A stretch of 64,000 nucleotides of DNA from Monoplex corrugatus (taxonomy: Eukaryota > Mollusca > Gastropoda > Littorinimorpha > Ranellidae), in NCBI GenBank assembly GCA_030674185.1, contig CM060312.1, forward strand, positions 74,516,737 through 74,580,736. Reading direction: 5' to 3'. The position numbers and the translations under genes were made by a program. Below are positions 23,360 to 35,478 of this stretch, in pieces (positions within the stretch are counted from its first letter, which is position 1; each line of letters opens with the position of its first letter). Under the pieces are notes generated by a model, which was given only the letters and a program-made list of their open reading frames with translations, had not been told where the DNA came from and searched no databases.

Positions 23360-23839
23360 GTTGTTGTATAGAATAGTAGGGAATAGTTGTAAGATGGATC
23401 CAGTGGGACATGATGCTACTTGGACTGGGGCTGTACTCCTCATTGAGAGTGTGTTGCTGCTGTGCAGTGCCATCATTTTTTTTAACCCAAGACTTGAGAA
23501 AGTCAAAAATGATAACTAACCTTCAATGGAAGGGGCCTGGGAAACATACATCTCTCTCTAGTATTTATATTTTATATCGGGTTGCAGGGTAGCTTGGTGA
23601 ATGCCATGCTTATCACAATTTTCAAATTGCGTTGGATCTTTAGTGTGCGCAGGCCATAATTTTAAGAAGAAAATGCAAGAAGGTGATTTGTTTGCTTTTG
23701 AATTATGTTCTGTATAGATCAGTTTCTAATTATGATAAGAAAATTGAATTGTTAGATTCCAGTGAAAAACGTCAATTGTAATTGGACTGACTGAAATCAA
23801 ACCGGAGGCAGGCACAAGCACCTGTCAAACTGTTCCATA

Positions 23840-24280
23840 TTACAGAGCTATTTGAGGGGAGCAGTAGTGTACATGAACCAGAATCTAAACACTGAAACAT
23901 ATTCTGAACGAAACTGTTCAAAGTTGGAGAGGAGCTGCATTGTACATAAACCGCAGTTTGAATACCGTGACGTGTACTGGATGAAATTGTTGAAAGGTAA
24001 AGAGGAGCCATACTGTTCATAAACGACAGTGTGAGTACAGAGATGTATACAGACTGAAATTTTTGAGAGTGAGAGACTGACCCTACTGTACATAAACAAG
24101 AGTCTGCACACTGAGATCTGTACTGAATGAAATTGTTAATGGTTATAGATTGTAGGAGCTATTCTGTAGACAAACCACAGTATAAATATTGAGATATGTT
24201 CTGATTGAAACTATTCAGGGTGAGAGAGACGTGCTATCGTACATAATGCACAGTCTCAATACTGCAATGTATACTCAAAT
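23840..24280 (+). repeat. 73-bp satellite block 4
   Basis: About six degenerate copies of the 73-bp unit, ending in the CTGCAATGTATACT variant that closes several other blocks. Confidence 0.8.
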
Positions 24281-24922
24281 AAATTAGTGTTTGAAGAGAG
24301 TTTTTGATATAGGTTTATAAAGATGAGAAATGTATGCCATGGTATTACTGAAATAAATCAGACAAAATGAAGTTTGTTGCACATGTAATTTTGATTTGCT
24401 CAGAAATTATGATGCATAACTGTCATGTGATATAACACGAACAAGTAACAAGAACGGGATTAAAAACAACAAAAAACACGAGAGAAGAGCAAACTAAAGT
24501 ATAAAAAAAAGGGAGGGATGAAACTGCATATACTGCACCTGATACTTGTGTGCATAATGCATGTGTGTGAATGGGGTAGCCTGGCTGTTTTATTTGACGA
24601 TATGATGAGAGAAGAATATGTAGTCATGAAGAACTGTTTAAAAAGTCGAACTGCAAAAAACTTCGAACTGTGTGACTGCTGTTACAAGGAAAATTGCATG
24701 AAGTCGACGCCCTCCCATTTGTGTCCCCTGATCATTCATTAAAAATGTAAAATAATTACTGTTGCTAACCATTTTGAACCTTTGTAGATCGTCAAAACCA
24801 CACGATGCTTTGTGAGAGCTTGCTTTTGTTAGTGTGCTAGCGTTTCATGTGTGAAGTGGTGGTATTGCATATGGGTCTTACACTAAAACTTGGCATGCTA
24901 CACTTAAAATGTCAAAAGCTAC

Positions 24923-24987
<65 letters not shown>

Positions 24988-25439
24988 ATAGCAAGGAATG
25001 TTTGTAAGATGGATCCAGTGGGACATAATGGTACTTGTGCTGGGGCTGGTCTCCTCAGTGCAGCACCACTCTATTTTTTTTAACGAAGACTTCAGGAAGG
25101 TAAGAAGGCTGTTTGGCCTACAAGAGATGGGGCCTGGGAAATACACCGATGCGTGCAGCTGCATAAATGCCATGCTCTTCATAATTTTCAAATCCCATGG
25201 GAACTTTTGTGTGTACAGGAGATAATTTTAACAAGAAAATGTTGATTAGTTTCCTGTTAAATCATATGTTTACTTTTAAATTATATTCTGTAGAGATCAG
25301 ATTCTAAATTTGCTAAGAAAATTGAAATGTTGGCTTCTAATATGAAAAAAATATATATCAATATGTATTTAGATTGACTGAAGTCAAACCGGAGTCGAAC
25401 ACACGCACCCGTCAACCTGTTAGAATATAGTAGACAAGG

Positions 25440-25785
25440 ATATGGCTCCATGTTACAGAGCTATTCGGGAGGAGCTGTATTCTATGTTATTGTTACTGTT
25501 GTTTAAAGCCCAGCCGGCTGCATAGAGCATATCAGGGCTATGACCGCTTCAAAACATACAAAACTTCAACAACAACAACAACAAGCAAAAGAAAACATGA
25601 AAAGTTTAAAAGTGCATTTGCGATGTGTATTGAATGAAACTGTTAAGGATTATAAAGGAGCCATACTCTACATAAACCACAGACTAAATATTGAGATGTG
25701 TACTGAATGAAATTATTTGGAGTGAGAGAGGAGCCCTACTGTACGTGAAATCCATAGTCTGAATACTGCAATGTATACTGAAAGA
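25440..25785 (+). repeat. 73-bp satellite block 5, interrupted
   Basis: Satellite copies on both sides of a ~150-base insert (about 25485-25620) that carries GTTTAAAGCCCAGCCGGC, the terminal motif of dispersed family DR1. More satellite fragments lie at 26075-26190. Confidence 0.7.
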
Positions 25786-27009
25786 GATTGTTGAGAGTTT
25801 GAAGAGTTTTTGATATAGGTTTAAAGATGAGAAATACATGATATGGTATTACTGAAGTAATTTGGAGAAAATGAATGAAGTTTGTGGTGTATGGGTTTTG
25901 AATCGCTGCTGTCAATGAATGAAATCTAGAAAACATATTGAAAAAATTGATGCATAACCGTCATGTGATAATAACACAAAAAAGCGAAAACAAAAGGATA
26001 AAACCCCCAGAAGAAAACAGGAGAGAAAGAGAAAAAGTAATACTGGGCCTGATAATTGTATGTATAGTATGTGTCATAATTCTGAATGAAAATCTTCAAG
26101 TTGGATAGGAACTGTACTGTACATAAGCCAAAGTCTGAATAATGCAACATGTTATAAATGAAAGTGTTAATGTTTAGAATGGAGCCGTACTTTGTTTTAT
26201 TTGTGACATGATGGGTGCAGAATATATAGTCATGAAGAGCTCTTTAAAAAATCAAACTGGAACTTAGTGACTGCTGATGAAAGGAAAATTGCTTGATGTT
26301 GACGCCCTTCCATTTGTACCTACTGACACATTCATTAGAAATGTAAAATAATTACTGTTGCTAACCATTTTGAACATTTGCAGATCGTCAAAACCATGCA
26401 AAGCTCAGCGAGATTTTGCTCTTCTTCGTGCGCTATTGTTTCTTGTGTGAAGTGGTGATATTGCATATTAGTGCTACACTAAAACATGGAATGCTATACT
26501 AAGAATATCGAAAGCTACATTTTGTGTGTGCATGTATGTGTGTGGTATGTGTATTATAGCAAGGAAGAAGAGTTGTAAGATGGATCCAGTGGGACATGAT
26601 GGGACTTGGGCTGGGGCTGTTCTCCTCATTGAGAGCGTATTGCTACAGTGTAGCACCATCCATTTTTTCAAAACCAAGACTTGAGAAAGGGAAGATGGAT
26701 AATTAGCCTTCAAGAGAAGGGGCCTGGGAAATATACCCCTCTCTAGTATTTTTATTGTATATCGGGTTGCAGATGGCAGGGTGAATGCCATGCTTGTCAC
26801 AATTTTCAAATCGTGTGGGATCTGTTGTGTACGCAGGCCATAATTCCAAGAAGAAAATGCAAAGAAGACGATTTGTTTGCTTTTAAATTATGTATTTACT
26901 TACTTTTGAATATGTTCTGTATATATCAGTATCTAATTATGATAAGAAAATTGAATTGTTGGATTCCAGTGAAAAACATCAAATGTCACTGGACTGACTG
27001 AAGTCAAAC

Positions 27010-27505
27010 CAGAGGCAGGCACAAGCACCTGTCAACCCGCTAGAATACAGTAGACAAAGGTTTGGCTTGATATTACTGAAGTCAAATCGGAGGCAGGCAC
27101 AAGCACCTGTCAACCCGCTAGAATACAGTAGACAAAGGTTTGGCTCATATTACAGAGCTGTTTGATGGGAACCGTAGTGTACATGAATCACAATCTAAAT
27201 ACTGAGACATTCTAAATGAAACTATTGAAAGTTACAGAGAAATGTACTGTACATAAACTCAGTTCGAATACTGAGACGTATTTCTGCATGAAATTGTTGA
27301 AAGGTAAAGAGGAGCCATACTGTTCATAAACCACAGTCTGAATACTGAGATATTTACAGATTGAAAGTGAAAGACGGATCGTATCATATATAAACCAGAG
27401 TCTGCATACTGGGAGTAGTCCTGAATGAAATTGTTAAAGGTTATAAATTATAGGAGCCATACTGTACATAAGCCACAGTGTGAATTTTGAGATGTGTTCT
27501 AAAAA
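27010..27505 (+). repeat. 73-bp satellite block 6 with a 67-bp lead duplication
   Basis: About five satellite copies follow a nearly perfect tandem duplication of the lead-in segment (GAGGCAGGCACAAGCACC...GACAAAGGTTTGGCT, at about 27010-27076 and 27077-27143). Confidence 0.8.
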
Positions 27506-28439
27506 AAAATGTGTTTGAAGAGAGTTTTTGATATAGGTTTATAAAGATGAGAAATGCATGGTATGGTATTATTGAAATAATTTGGACAAAATGAAGTTTG
27601 TGTCATGGGTGATTGTGGCATAGGTGACTTTGATTTGCTGCTGTCAAAGAAATGAAGAGTAGGAGAACATGATCAGAAAAAAACCCACATTCTTATGATG
27701 CATAAGATTTGTGTGATTATAACACAGACAAACAGAAACAACAGGATAAAACAAAACAAAACGAAGAACCAGTAGAGAATTCCAAACTAAAACAAGAACC
27801 AAAGAAAACGAAAAAAGTGATCAAACCATACATAAATGGACCTGATACTTGTGTGTATAATGTATGTGTCTGAATGGGGTAGCCTGGTTGTTTTATTTGT
27901 GACACGATGACAGCAGAGTATATGGTCATGAAGAGCTCTTATGTGCATGTGTGTATATGTGAGGTATGTGTGGAATAACAGGAAATAGTTGTAAGATGGA
28001 TCCAGTGGAACATGATAGTACTTATGCTGGACTGCTCTCCCCATTGAGAGCGTGATGCTGTAGTGCAGCGCCACCCTATTTTTTTTTTTATAGAAGACTT
28101 CAGGCCTTAAAGGGAAGGGATCTGGGTAATATACCTCTCTCAGTGTTTTTATACCAAACTGCAGGTGGCTAGGCGAATGCCACGCTCTTTTGTTTTCAAA
28201 TCCCGTGGGATGTGTTGCATGTGCAGGCCATAGTTTCAACAAGACAGTACACGGAAGATGATTCGTTTGCTTTTAAATTAATATTTTCTTTTAAGATATA
28301 ATGTATATAAATCAGTTTCTAAATTTGCTAACAATATTGGATTATTGGCGTCCAGTAAATCAGTATGTAATTGGACTGACTGAAGCCAAACCAGAGGCTG
28401 GCACAAGCACCTGTCAACCTGTTTCGATATAGTGGACAA

Positions 28440-28745
28440 AGGCATGGCTCCAAATTACAGAGCTGTTCGACAAGAACTGTACTGTACATAAACCACAGTC
28501 CGAATACTGACATGTATACTGAATTAAATTGCTCAAAGTTGAGGAAGAGCCATACTGTTCATCAACCACAGTGTGAATTCTGAGCTGTATACAGATTGAA
28601 ACTGTTGAGAGTGAGAGACGGACACTAGTGTACGTAAACCAGAGTGTGCATACTGAGATGTGTACTGAATGAAATTGGTAAGGATTAGAAAGGAGCCATA
28701 GTGTACATTAAACACTTTGTGAATACTGCAATGTGTACTGAAAGA
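28440..28745 (+). repeat. 73-bp satellite block 7
   Basis: Four copies with the GTACATAAACCACAGTCCG-type anchor. The block is followed by the TTTTTGATATAGG segment that begins the next unit part. Confidence 0.8.
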
Positions 28746-29240
28746 AAAATTGAGAGTTTGAAGAGAGTTTTTGATATAGGTTTAGAAAGATGGGAAATGC
28801 ATGGTATGGTATTATTGAAGTAATGTGGAGAAAATGAAGTTTGTGGCACAGGAGATTTTGACTTGCTGCTGTCAAAGGAAGGAAAATCAGGACAACATAA
28901 TAAAAACAATTCATGATGCATAACAGAGTTGTGATTTTAACACAAACAATCAAAACGGGATATAAAAAAACAGCATCAAGAGGAGAGAAGATTTAAAAAA
29001 AAAAAAACCAAGGAGAGACGATCAAACTGTCCACATACTGGGCTTGATTCTTGTGTGGATAATGTATATGTTAATGGGTTCACCTGGTTGGTTTATTCGT
29101 GACAGGATGAGAGCAGAATATGTTGTCATAAAGAGCTTTTTAAAAAGTGTGAAGCAACAAACAACTTGGAACTTAGTGACTGCTGATGCAAGGAAAAATG
29201 CATGATGTCAATGCCTCCCATTCGTGACCCCTGACACATA

Positions 29241-30848
29241 TACTACACGTCATTATTGAAGGGCCAGGAACGTTTTCGAGTCAATTTTTGAAAGGAGAAA
29301 TAACCTATTTTCTCTTACTCTTTTCTCCAATTCGTTGCCGTAACTGAATGGATAAGAGCTCAGACAACATTGCAGTTTCCTTTTGGCACGTGTTTGGGGA
29401 TTTGCCGATTTGCAATGGGCGGCCCAAGGAAGACAATTTCCACACGAAATTGTCGAATCTTCAGCAGGGTCTCTCTGACGACGCAGGCAAGGTTGCGACA
29501 AAATTCGCTTTGCACGTGCAAGGCAAACCCTTTTTGAACACTACTCCAGCCAAAGTTGCCCGCAGACGAGGATAAAAAGGACCCGTTCTTGGTTCGTTTT
29601 AACCATGCTTGCAAGACGACGGATGACGGATGAGCAGCGGGGGAGAGCCCTCGCTCTGCTTGATGAAGGCCTAGCGCAGCGGGAAGTTGCTAGACGACTT
29701 GAAGTGTCGCATTCCACAATCCAGAGATGCTGGAGCGCTTCAATGAGACTGGAGCAGTCCAGGAAAGGCGTCACACGGGTCGACCCAGAGTAACGACAAG
29801 ACAGCAAGACCGCTACCTTGCCCTCTCCGTCCTGAGGGAAAGGGCATCCACTGCGGTGACCTTGAGGGGTCAGCTGAGGGACGCAACAGGTGCTAACATC
29901 AGCTGCAGCACGGTGAGAAGACGGCTACATGAGGCAAACTTGAGGTCACGGAGACCGGCCGTCCGACCCGTGCTGTATCAACAGAGTGCGCCGCATGACC
30001 TGGGCCAGGGAGCACGTGACCTGGACAAGGCAACAGTGGGCCCGGGTCTGGTTTTCGGATGAGTCCAGGTTCACCCTGACCTTTAACGATGGCCGGGCTC
30101 GGGTGTGGCGACGTCAAGGGGAGAGGTTCGCTGACGCCACTGTCCAAGAGCATAACCGGTACGGCGGCGGGTCGGTGATGGTGTGGGGTGGCATGAGCCG
30201 TGGTACCCGGACCCCCCTGCTCCCCATTGACGGCATCCTGAACGGGGTCCGGTACCGGGACGAGGTTCTGGCGGCCGTGGCACTGCCTGCGCTTGTGGAC
30301 CTTGGTCAAGGCGCCATCTTCCAGGACGACAATGCACCTGCGCATCGAGCACGCCTTGTGACCGACTTCCTGGAGCAGCATGAAGTCGTCCGTATGGCCT
30401 GGCCAGCGTGCTCACCTGACCTGAACCCAATTGAACACCTCTGGGATGTGCTCGGGAGGCGCATCAGGGACAACCACCCCCCACCGGGCACCCTGGCCAG
30501 GCTGGTCGACATCCTGCAGATCGAGTGGGCGGCCATCCCTCAGGACACACTCCGTACCCTTGTGGGGTCGATGCATCGGCGCTGTGAAGCATGCATCCAG
30601 GCTCGGGGCGGACACACGCGATATTGAAAACAGATTGGCCAAATCTGACACTTTCTGTTTTTTGAAAAGGGGGGATGTTCCTTTAAATGCATGTGCTGTT
30701 CACTAATGGGTCATTGTGCTAATTTCTTTTTCCAAAACAGGTGTGGAAATGATGAAATAAAACAGAATCAATTCTAAACATTGTCAATTATTTCAACTTA
30801 AAATTAGAGAGGAAGGAAGAAGTGGCCCTTAAATTATGATTAGGAGTA
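29241..30848 (+). mobile_element. Tc1/mariner-like DNA transposon, family B, copy 1 (degenerate)
   Basis: Ends are imperfect inverted repeats of about 26 bp, both containing AAGGGCCA after TACT...TCAT.ATT. They are bordered by TA at 29241-29242 and 30847-30848, within a short TATA run that makes the exact duplication ambiguous. It is inserted in the array at a place that is uninterrupted in other units (CTGACACATTCATTAG at about 26326 and a similar site at about 18390). A second copy begins at 63492. The element is GC-rich compared with its surroundings. Confidence 0.85.
29605..30627 (+). pseudogene. DD34E Tc1-type transposase, frameshifted
   Basis: The product would bind the terminal repeats and cut and paste the element in the nucleus. 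The N-terminal helix-turn-helix (MTDEQRGRALALLDEGLAQR) is in one frame. The ERRHTGRPR linker and second DNA-binding domain are in another, and the catalytic domain is in the first frame again, so at least two frameshifts (near 29725-29735 and 29970-29990) disable it. Catalytic landmarks are FSDESRF, FQDDNAPAHRA and NPIEHLWD. The last D and E are separated by 34 residues (DD34E, typical of Tc1). Total length without the shifts would be about 340 residues, normal for the family. Confidence 0.9.
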
Positions 30849-31584
30849 TATATTAGAAATGTAAAATGATTACTGTTGTCAGCCGTTTGAACATTTGTAG
30901 ATGATCAAAACCATGCGATGCTTAGTGAGATTTTGCTTTTGTTAGTGCGCCAGTGTTTTTTGTGTGAAGTGGTGATATTGCATGTGAGCGCTACCGTACC
31001 TAAAACTTAGAGTGCTGCACTTAAAATGTCAAAAGCTACTCTGTGTGTGTGTGTGTGTGGGTGGTATATATAGAATAACAGGGAAGAGTTATAAGATGGA
31101 TCCAGTGGGACATGATGCTACTTGACTCGGGCTTGTTTCCCCATTGAGAGCGTGTTGCTGCAGTGCAGCCCCACCCATTTTTAAACAAAAACTTCAGGAA
31201 GGTAAGAAAGTAACTGGCCTTCAAAGGAAGGGACCTGACAAATACACCTCTTTAGTATTTCTATACCAGGCTGTAGGGCGGCTGGGCAAATGCCATGCTC
31301 TTCACTATTTTCAGAACCCATGGGATCTTTTGCGTGCGCAGGCCATAATTTCAACAAGAAAATGCAAGGAAGATGATTAGTTTCCTTCTAATCATATGTT
31401 TATATTTAAATTATATTCTGTAGAGATCAGTTTTTGAATTTGCTTAAAAAAATTGAGTTGTTGGCTTGCAATATGAAAAAGGAACATCAAGATGTAATTA
31501 GACTGACTGAAGTCAAACCGGAGGCGGGCACAAACACCCGTCAACTTGTTAGAATGTAGTAGGGAAATGTATGGCTCCGTATTG

Positions 31585-32115
31585 CAGAGCTGTTAAGAAG
31601 TGCTGTGCTGTTCATAAACTACAACCTAAATACTGAGATATATTCTCAATAAAACTGTAGAGTGGAACCGTACTGTACATAAACCAGAGTCTGAATACTA
31701 AGACGTATACTTAAAGAAATTGTTGAAATGTTCAAGTTCATATTACTTATAGCCCAGCCGACTACAAGAGTGATAGCAGGGCTAACACCACGTCAAAAAC
31801 GACAACCCGGTTAAGATAAAAGACAAGTGTTAAAAACATTGCTCACCATTAACCTTGCAAGTCTAAAATGCAATTAAAGGAAAACGGCCACAAGGTAAAG
31901 AGGAGCCATTATGTTCGTAAACCACAGTCTGAATATTGAGACGTATACAAATTGAAATTGTTCACGGTGAGAGACGGACCCAATTGTACGTAAACCAGAG
32001 TCCGCATATCGAGATGTGTACTAAACGAAATTGTTAAAGGTTATGAAAGAGCCATAATGAACGTAAACCACAGTGTGAATATCGAGATGTATACTAAATG
32101 AAATTGTTGAGAGTG
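31585..32115 (+). repeat. 73-bp satellite block 8, interrupted by DR2
   Basis: Satellite copies flank a segment at about 31735-31885, the reverse complement of dispersed family DR2 (14330-14470). Confidence 0.75.
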
Positions 32116-32536
32116 AGGGGTAAAAGTTTATAAGGATGACAAATACATGCTAATTCGGAAAAATGAAGTTTGTGGCAAGGGTGATTGTGGCTAGGTGATT
32201 TTGACTTGCAACTGATTGAAAGTGGTCAGAGTGAGAGATGGACCCTACTGTAGCGTAAACCAGAGCTCTTTAGAAAGCCTGAAATTGCAAACAATTTGGA
32301 ACTTAGCGACTGCTGCTGAAAGGAAAATTGCATGCTGTCGACGCCGTCCCATTCGTACCCCTTCAAACATTCATTAGAAATGTAAAATAATTATGTTGTC
32401 AGTCATTTTGAACATTTGTAGATCGTTTAAACCAAGCGATGCTTAGTGCGAGTTTGCTCTTCTTAGTGCGCCAGCGTTTCACATGTGAAGTGGTGATATT
32501 GATTGTGAGTTCTACATTAGCACTTGTCAAAAGCTA

Positions 32537-32574
<38 letters not shown>

Positions 32575-33153
32575 TGTGTGTGTGGTGGAATCAAGAAGGT
32601 TTTAGATGGATCCAGTGGGACATGACGGTACTTAGGCTGGGCTGTTCTCCCCATTGAGATGTGTTGCTGCAGTGCAGCGCCACCTAGCGTTTGTTGTGTG
32701 ATGTGGTGATGTTGCATATGAGCGCTACACTAAAACTGTCCATATATTGGCCTGATACTTGTGTGTATAACGTATAATTATGTCATTACGGGGTAGAGTG
32801 GTTTTATTTGTGACATGAGAGGGAGATGTGATGTCATGACAGCTCTTTAAAAAGTCTGGAAATGCAAACAATTTGGAACCTAGTGACTGCTGCTGCAAGG
32901 AAAAGTGCATGATGACCACGCTGTCCATTCTTGCCCCTTCACACATTAACTACAAATGTAAAATAATTACTGTTGTCAGCTATTTTGAACGGTTTTAGAT
33001 CAAGTCAAGACCATGTGATGATAATTCGTTAGATTTTGCACTTCTTATAGTGACAGTGTTTCTTGTGTGAAGTGGTGATATGGGATACACGTGCTACATC
33101 AAAACTTGGAATTCTACACTTAAACTGTCAAAATACTCTGTGTGTGTGTGGTG

Positions 33154-33186
<33 letters not shown>

Positions 33187-33289
33187 GTGTGTGTGTGTGT
33201 GTGTGTGGAATAACAAGGAAGAGTTGTGGGATACATCCAGTGGGACATGCTACTAAGGGTTAGCTGCTCTCCCCATTGAGAGCGCATTA

Positions 33290-33760
33290 CTGCAGAACAG
33301 CAGCACCATTTTTTTTCTTTTACCAAGATTTCTAGGAAGGCAAGAAAGCTAATTGGTCTTCAAGGGAAGGACCTGGGAAATACAGCTCTAGGTCCATACT
33401 TTTTTATATCAGGCTTGGCGAATGCCCTGAAATTAACAATTTTCAACTGCTGTGGGGTCTTTAACGTACGGAAGCCAGAAGGCACGTGGGTCTCACTGGT
33501 TTTTCATCCCTTTCTGGAAGATTAACATTCGGCTTGGTTTTCCGGTCAAGCTCATTTTACGGCGGACTCGTTGAAGAACCTCTTCGAGACGTCCCTCCTG
33601 ATGCAGTTTTCCAGTTTTTACTGAGATCAACAGATTTTGCCTGATACGATTTTACATCCGAGTATGTTCTTAATTGCGTTTTGACTTGCAATTATGTAAG
33701 GTTTCAGTGTTGTTTATCTTACCAGTTGTGTTTTTGACGTGATATTGCTCTAGTAGTCGT
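33290..33760 (+). repeat. SINE-like segment joined to DR2 repeat
   Basis: 33300-33550 matches the SINE body at 15180-15420 (CAACTGC.GTGG..TCTTT..CGT and CATCCCTTTC marks). 33551-33760 matches 14180-14460 (DR2). The same two modules near each other at 14.2-15.5 kb suggest this part of the array was copied from, or shares an ancestor with, that region. Confidence 0.5.
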
Positions 33761-34394
33761 CTGCATTGTTGTCTTTTGTGTGTGTAGAGTGACGGGGAAG
33801 AGTTGTAAGATGGATCTAGTGGGACATGATGCTACTTTGGCTCGGACTGGTCTCTCCATTGAGAGCGTGTTGCTACGTGCAGCGCCAACCCCCCCTTTTT
33901 TTTTCTTTTAACCAAGACTTGAGGAAGGTAAGAACGCTTAATGGCCTACAAGGGAAGGGGATTGGGCAATATACCTCTCTCTTTAGTATTTTTATAGCAG
34001 GCTGCAGGGCGGCTGGAGAAATGCCATGTTCTTCACAATTTTCAAATCCCATGGGATCTTTTTTGTGTGTAGGCCATAATTTCAATAACAAAATGCATGG
34101 AAGATGAATCGTTTGCTTTTAAATCATATGTTTACTTTTAAATTATATGCTGCAGAGATCAGTTTCTAAATTTGCTAAGAAATTTGAATTGCTGGCTTCC
34201 AGTATAAAATTAGAATAGAAATGTAAAATAATTACTGGTGACAGCAATATTTAACATTCGTAGATCGTCAAAATCATGCAATGCTTATTGAGATTTTGTT
34301 GTTCTTTGTGCGCTAGTGTTTCGTGGGTGATATACATACGAGTACTACATGTACACTAAAACATGGAACGTAACACTTAAAATTTCGAAAGCTA

Positions 34395-34465
<71 letters not shown>

Positions 34466-34614
34466 ATAGGACGGAAGAGTTTTGAGATGGATCCTGTAGG
34501 ACATGATGCTACTGGGGTTGGGTTTGTCTCCCCATTTAGAGCGTGTTGCTGCAGTGTAGCGCCACCATTTTTCTTAAACCAAGACTTGAGGAATGTAAGA
34601 AGGTTAACTGACTT

Positions 34615-35040
34615 ACAAGAGAAAGGACCAGGGAAATACTCCTGTCCCTGAAATATGACTGTGTCGTCTTAGTGCGCCATAGGGGAAGGGACCAGGAATT
34701 CTGTCCGAAATATCACTGTGATCGTCTTCGCCATGGAAGGCAGAAAATACGTCCTAATAGACTGTGAGTCTTCTTAGTGCGCCATAGGGAAGGGACCAGG
34801 GAAATACTCCTGTCCCTGAAATATGACTGTGCTCGTCTTAGTGCGCCATAGGGGAAGGACCAGGGAAATACTCCTGTCCCTGAAATATGACTGTGATCGT
34901 CTTAGTGCGCCATAGGGAAAGGACCAGGGAAATACTCCTGTCCCTGAAATATGACTGTGATCGTCTTAGTGCGCCATAGGGGAAGGGACCAGGGAAATAC
35001 TCCTGTCCCTGAAATATGACTGTGATCGTCTTAGTGCGCC
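34615..35040 (+). repeat. 64-bp local tandem amplification
   Basis: About six copies; the last intervals between TAGTGCGCC anchors are 64, 64, 64 and 65 bases (34775, 34839, 34903, 34967, 35032). The unit fuses two array parts normally far apart: GGACCAGGGAAATACTCC from the SINE-like segment and CGTCTTAGTGCGCCA from the start of the next segment. One early copy is scrambled (34681-34770). High similarity indicates recent expansion. Confidence 0.88.
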
Positions 35041-35478
35041 AGTTTCACGTGTGAAGTGATGGTATTGCATATAGAGCACTACACTAAAACTTAGAATGTC
35101 GGAAGCTACATTTTATGTGTGTATATGTGTGTGGTATGTGTGGAATAGCAGGGAAGAGTTGTAAGACGGATCCAGTGGGACATGATGCTACTTGGGCTGG
35201 GGCTGGTCTCCCCATGGAGAGCGTGTTGCTGCAGTGCCGTGCCACCCATCGTTTGTTGTGTGAAGTGGTGATGTTGCATATGGGCGCTACACTAAAGCTG
35301 TCCATACATTGAGTATGATACTTGCGTGTATAATGTATATCTCTTAATAGGGTAGCCTGGTGGTTTTATTTGTGACATGATCAGAGCAGAATGTATTGTC
35401 ATGACAGCTCTTTAAAACGTGTGAAAATGCAGCAAACAACTTGAAACTGAATGACTGCTGCTGCAAGGAACGTTGCAT

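Larger units (their letters stand above)
16240..35478 (+). repeat. Higher-order tandem array, ~1.3-1.7 kb unit
   Basis: Unit order: TTGGCTTCCA...ATATGTAATTGGACTGACTG; a block of 73-bp satellite; a 550-600-base block starting near GAGTTTTTGATATAGG and ending near TTAGTGCGCCAGCG; the GTGAAGTGGTGATATTGCAT segment; a (TG)n run; TTGTAAGATGGATCCAGTGG; and a SINE-like segment with GGACCTGGGAAATAT and GGGATCTTTTGCGTGCGCAG. Satellite-block starts near 20990, 22500, 23840, 25440, 27150, 28440 and 31570 give spacings of about 1.3-1.7 kb once the inserted transposon is removed. Units are degenerate and often truncated. (TG)n runs are at 18001-18087, 18594-18662, 21938-22012, 23321-23360, 24928-24985, 32541-32590, 33138-33207 and 34400-34462. 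No protein is conserved. Confidence 0.8.

Noticed and set aside
16321..24111. Many minus-strand ORFs with repeated peptides such as SQYSHCGLCTVWFLS
   Set aside because: They are translations of the 73-bp satellite. The peptide moves to a new frame every unit because 73 is not divisible by three, so it is not a repeat protein.
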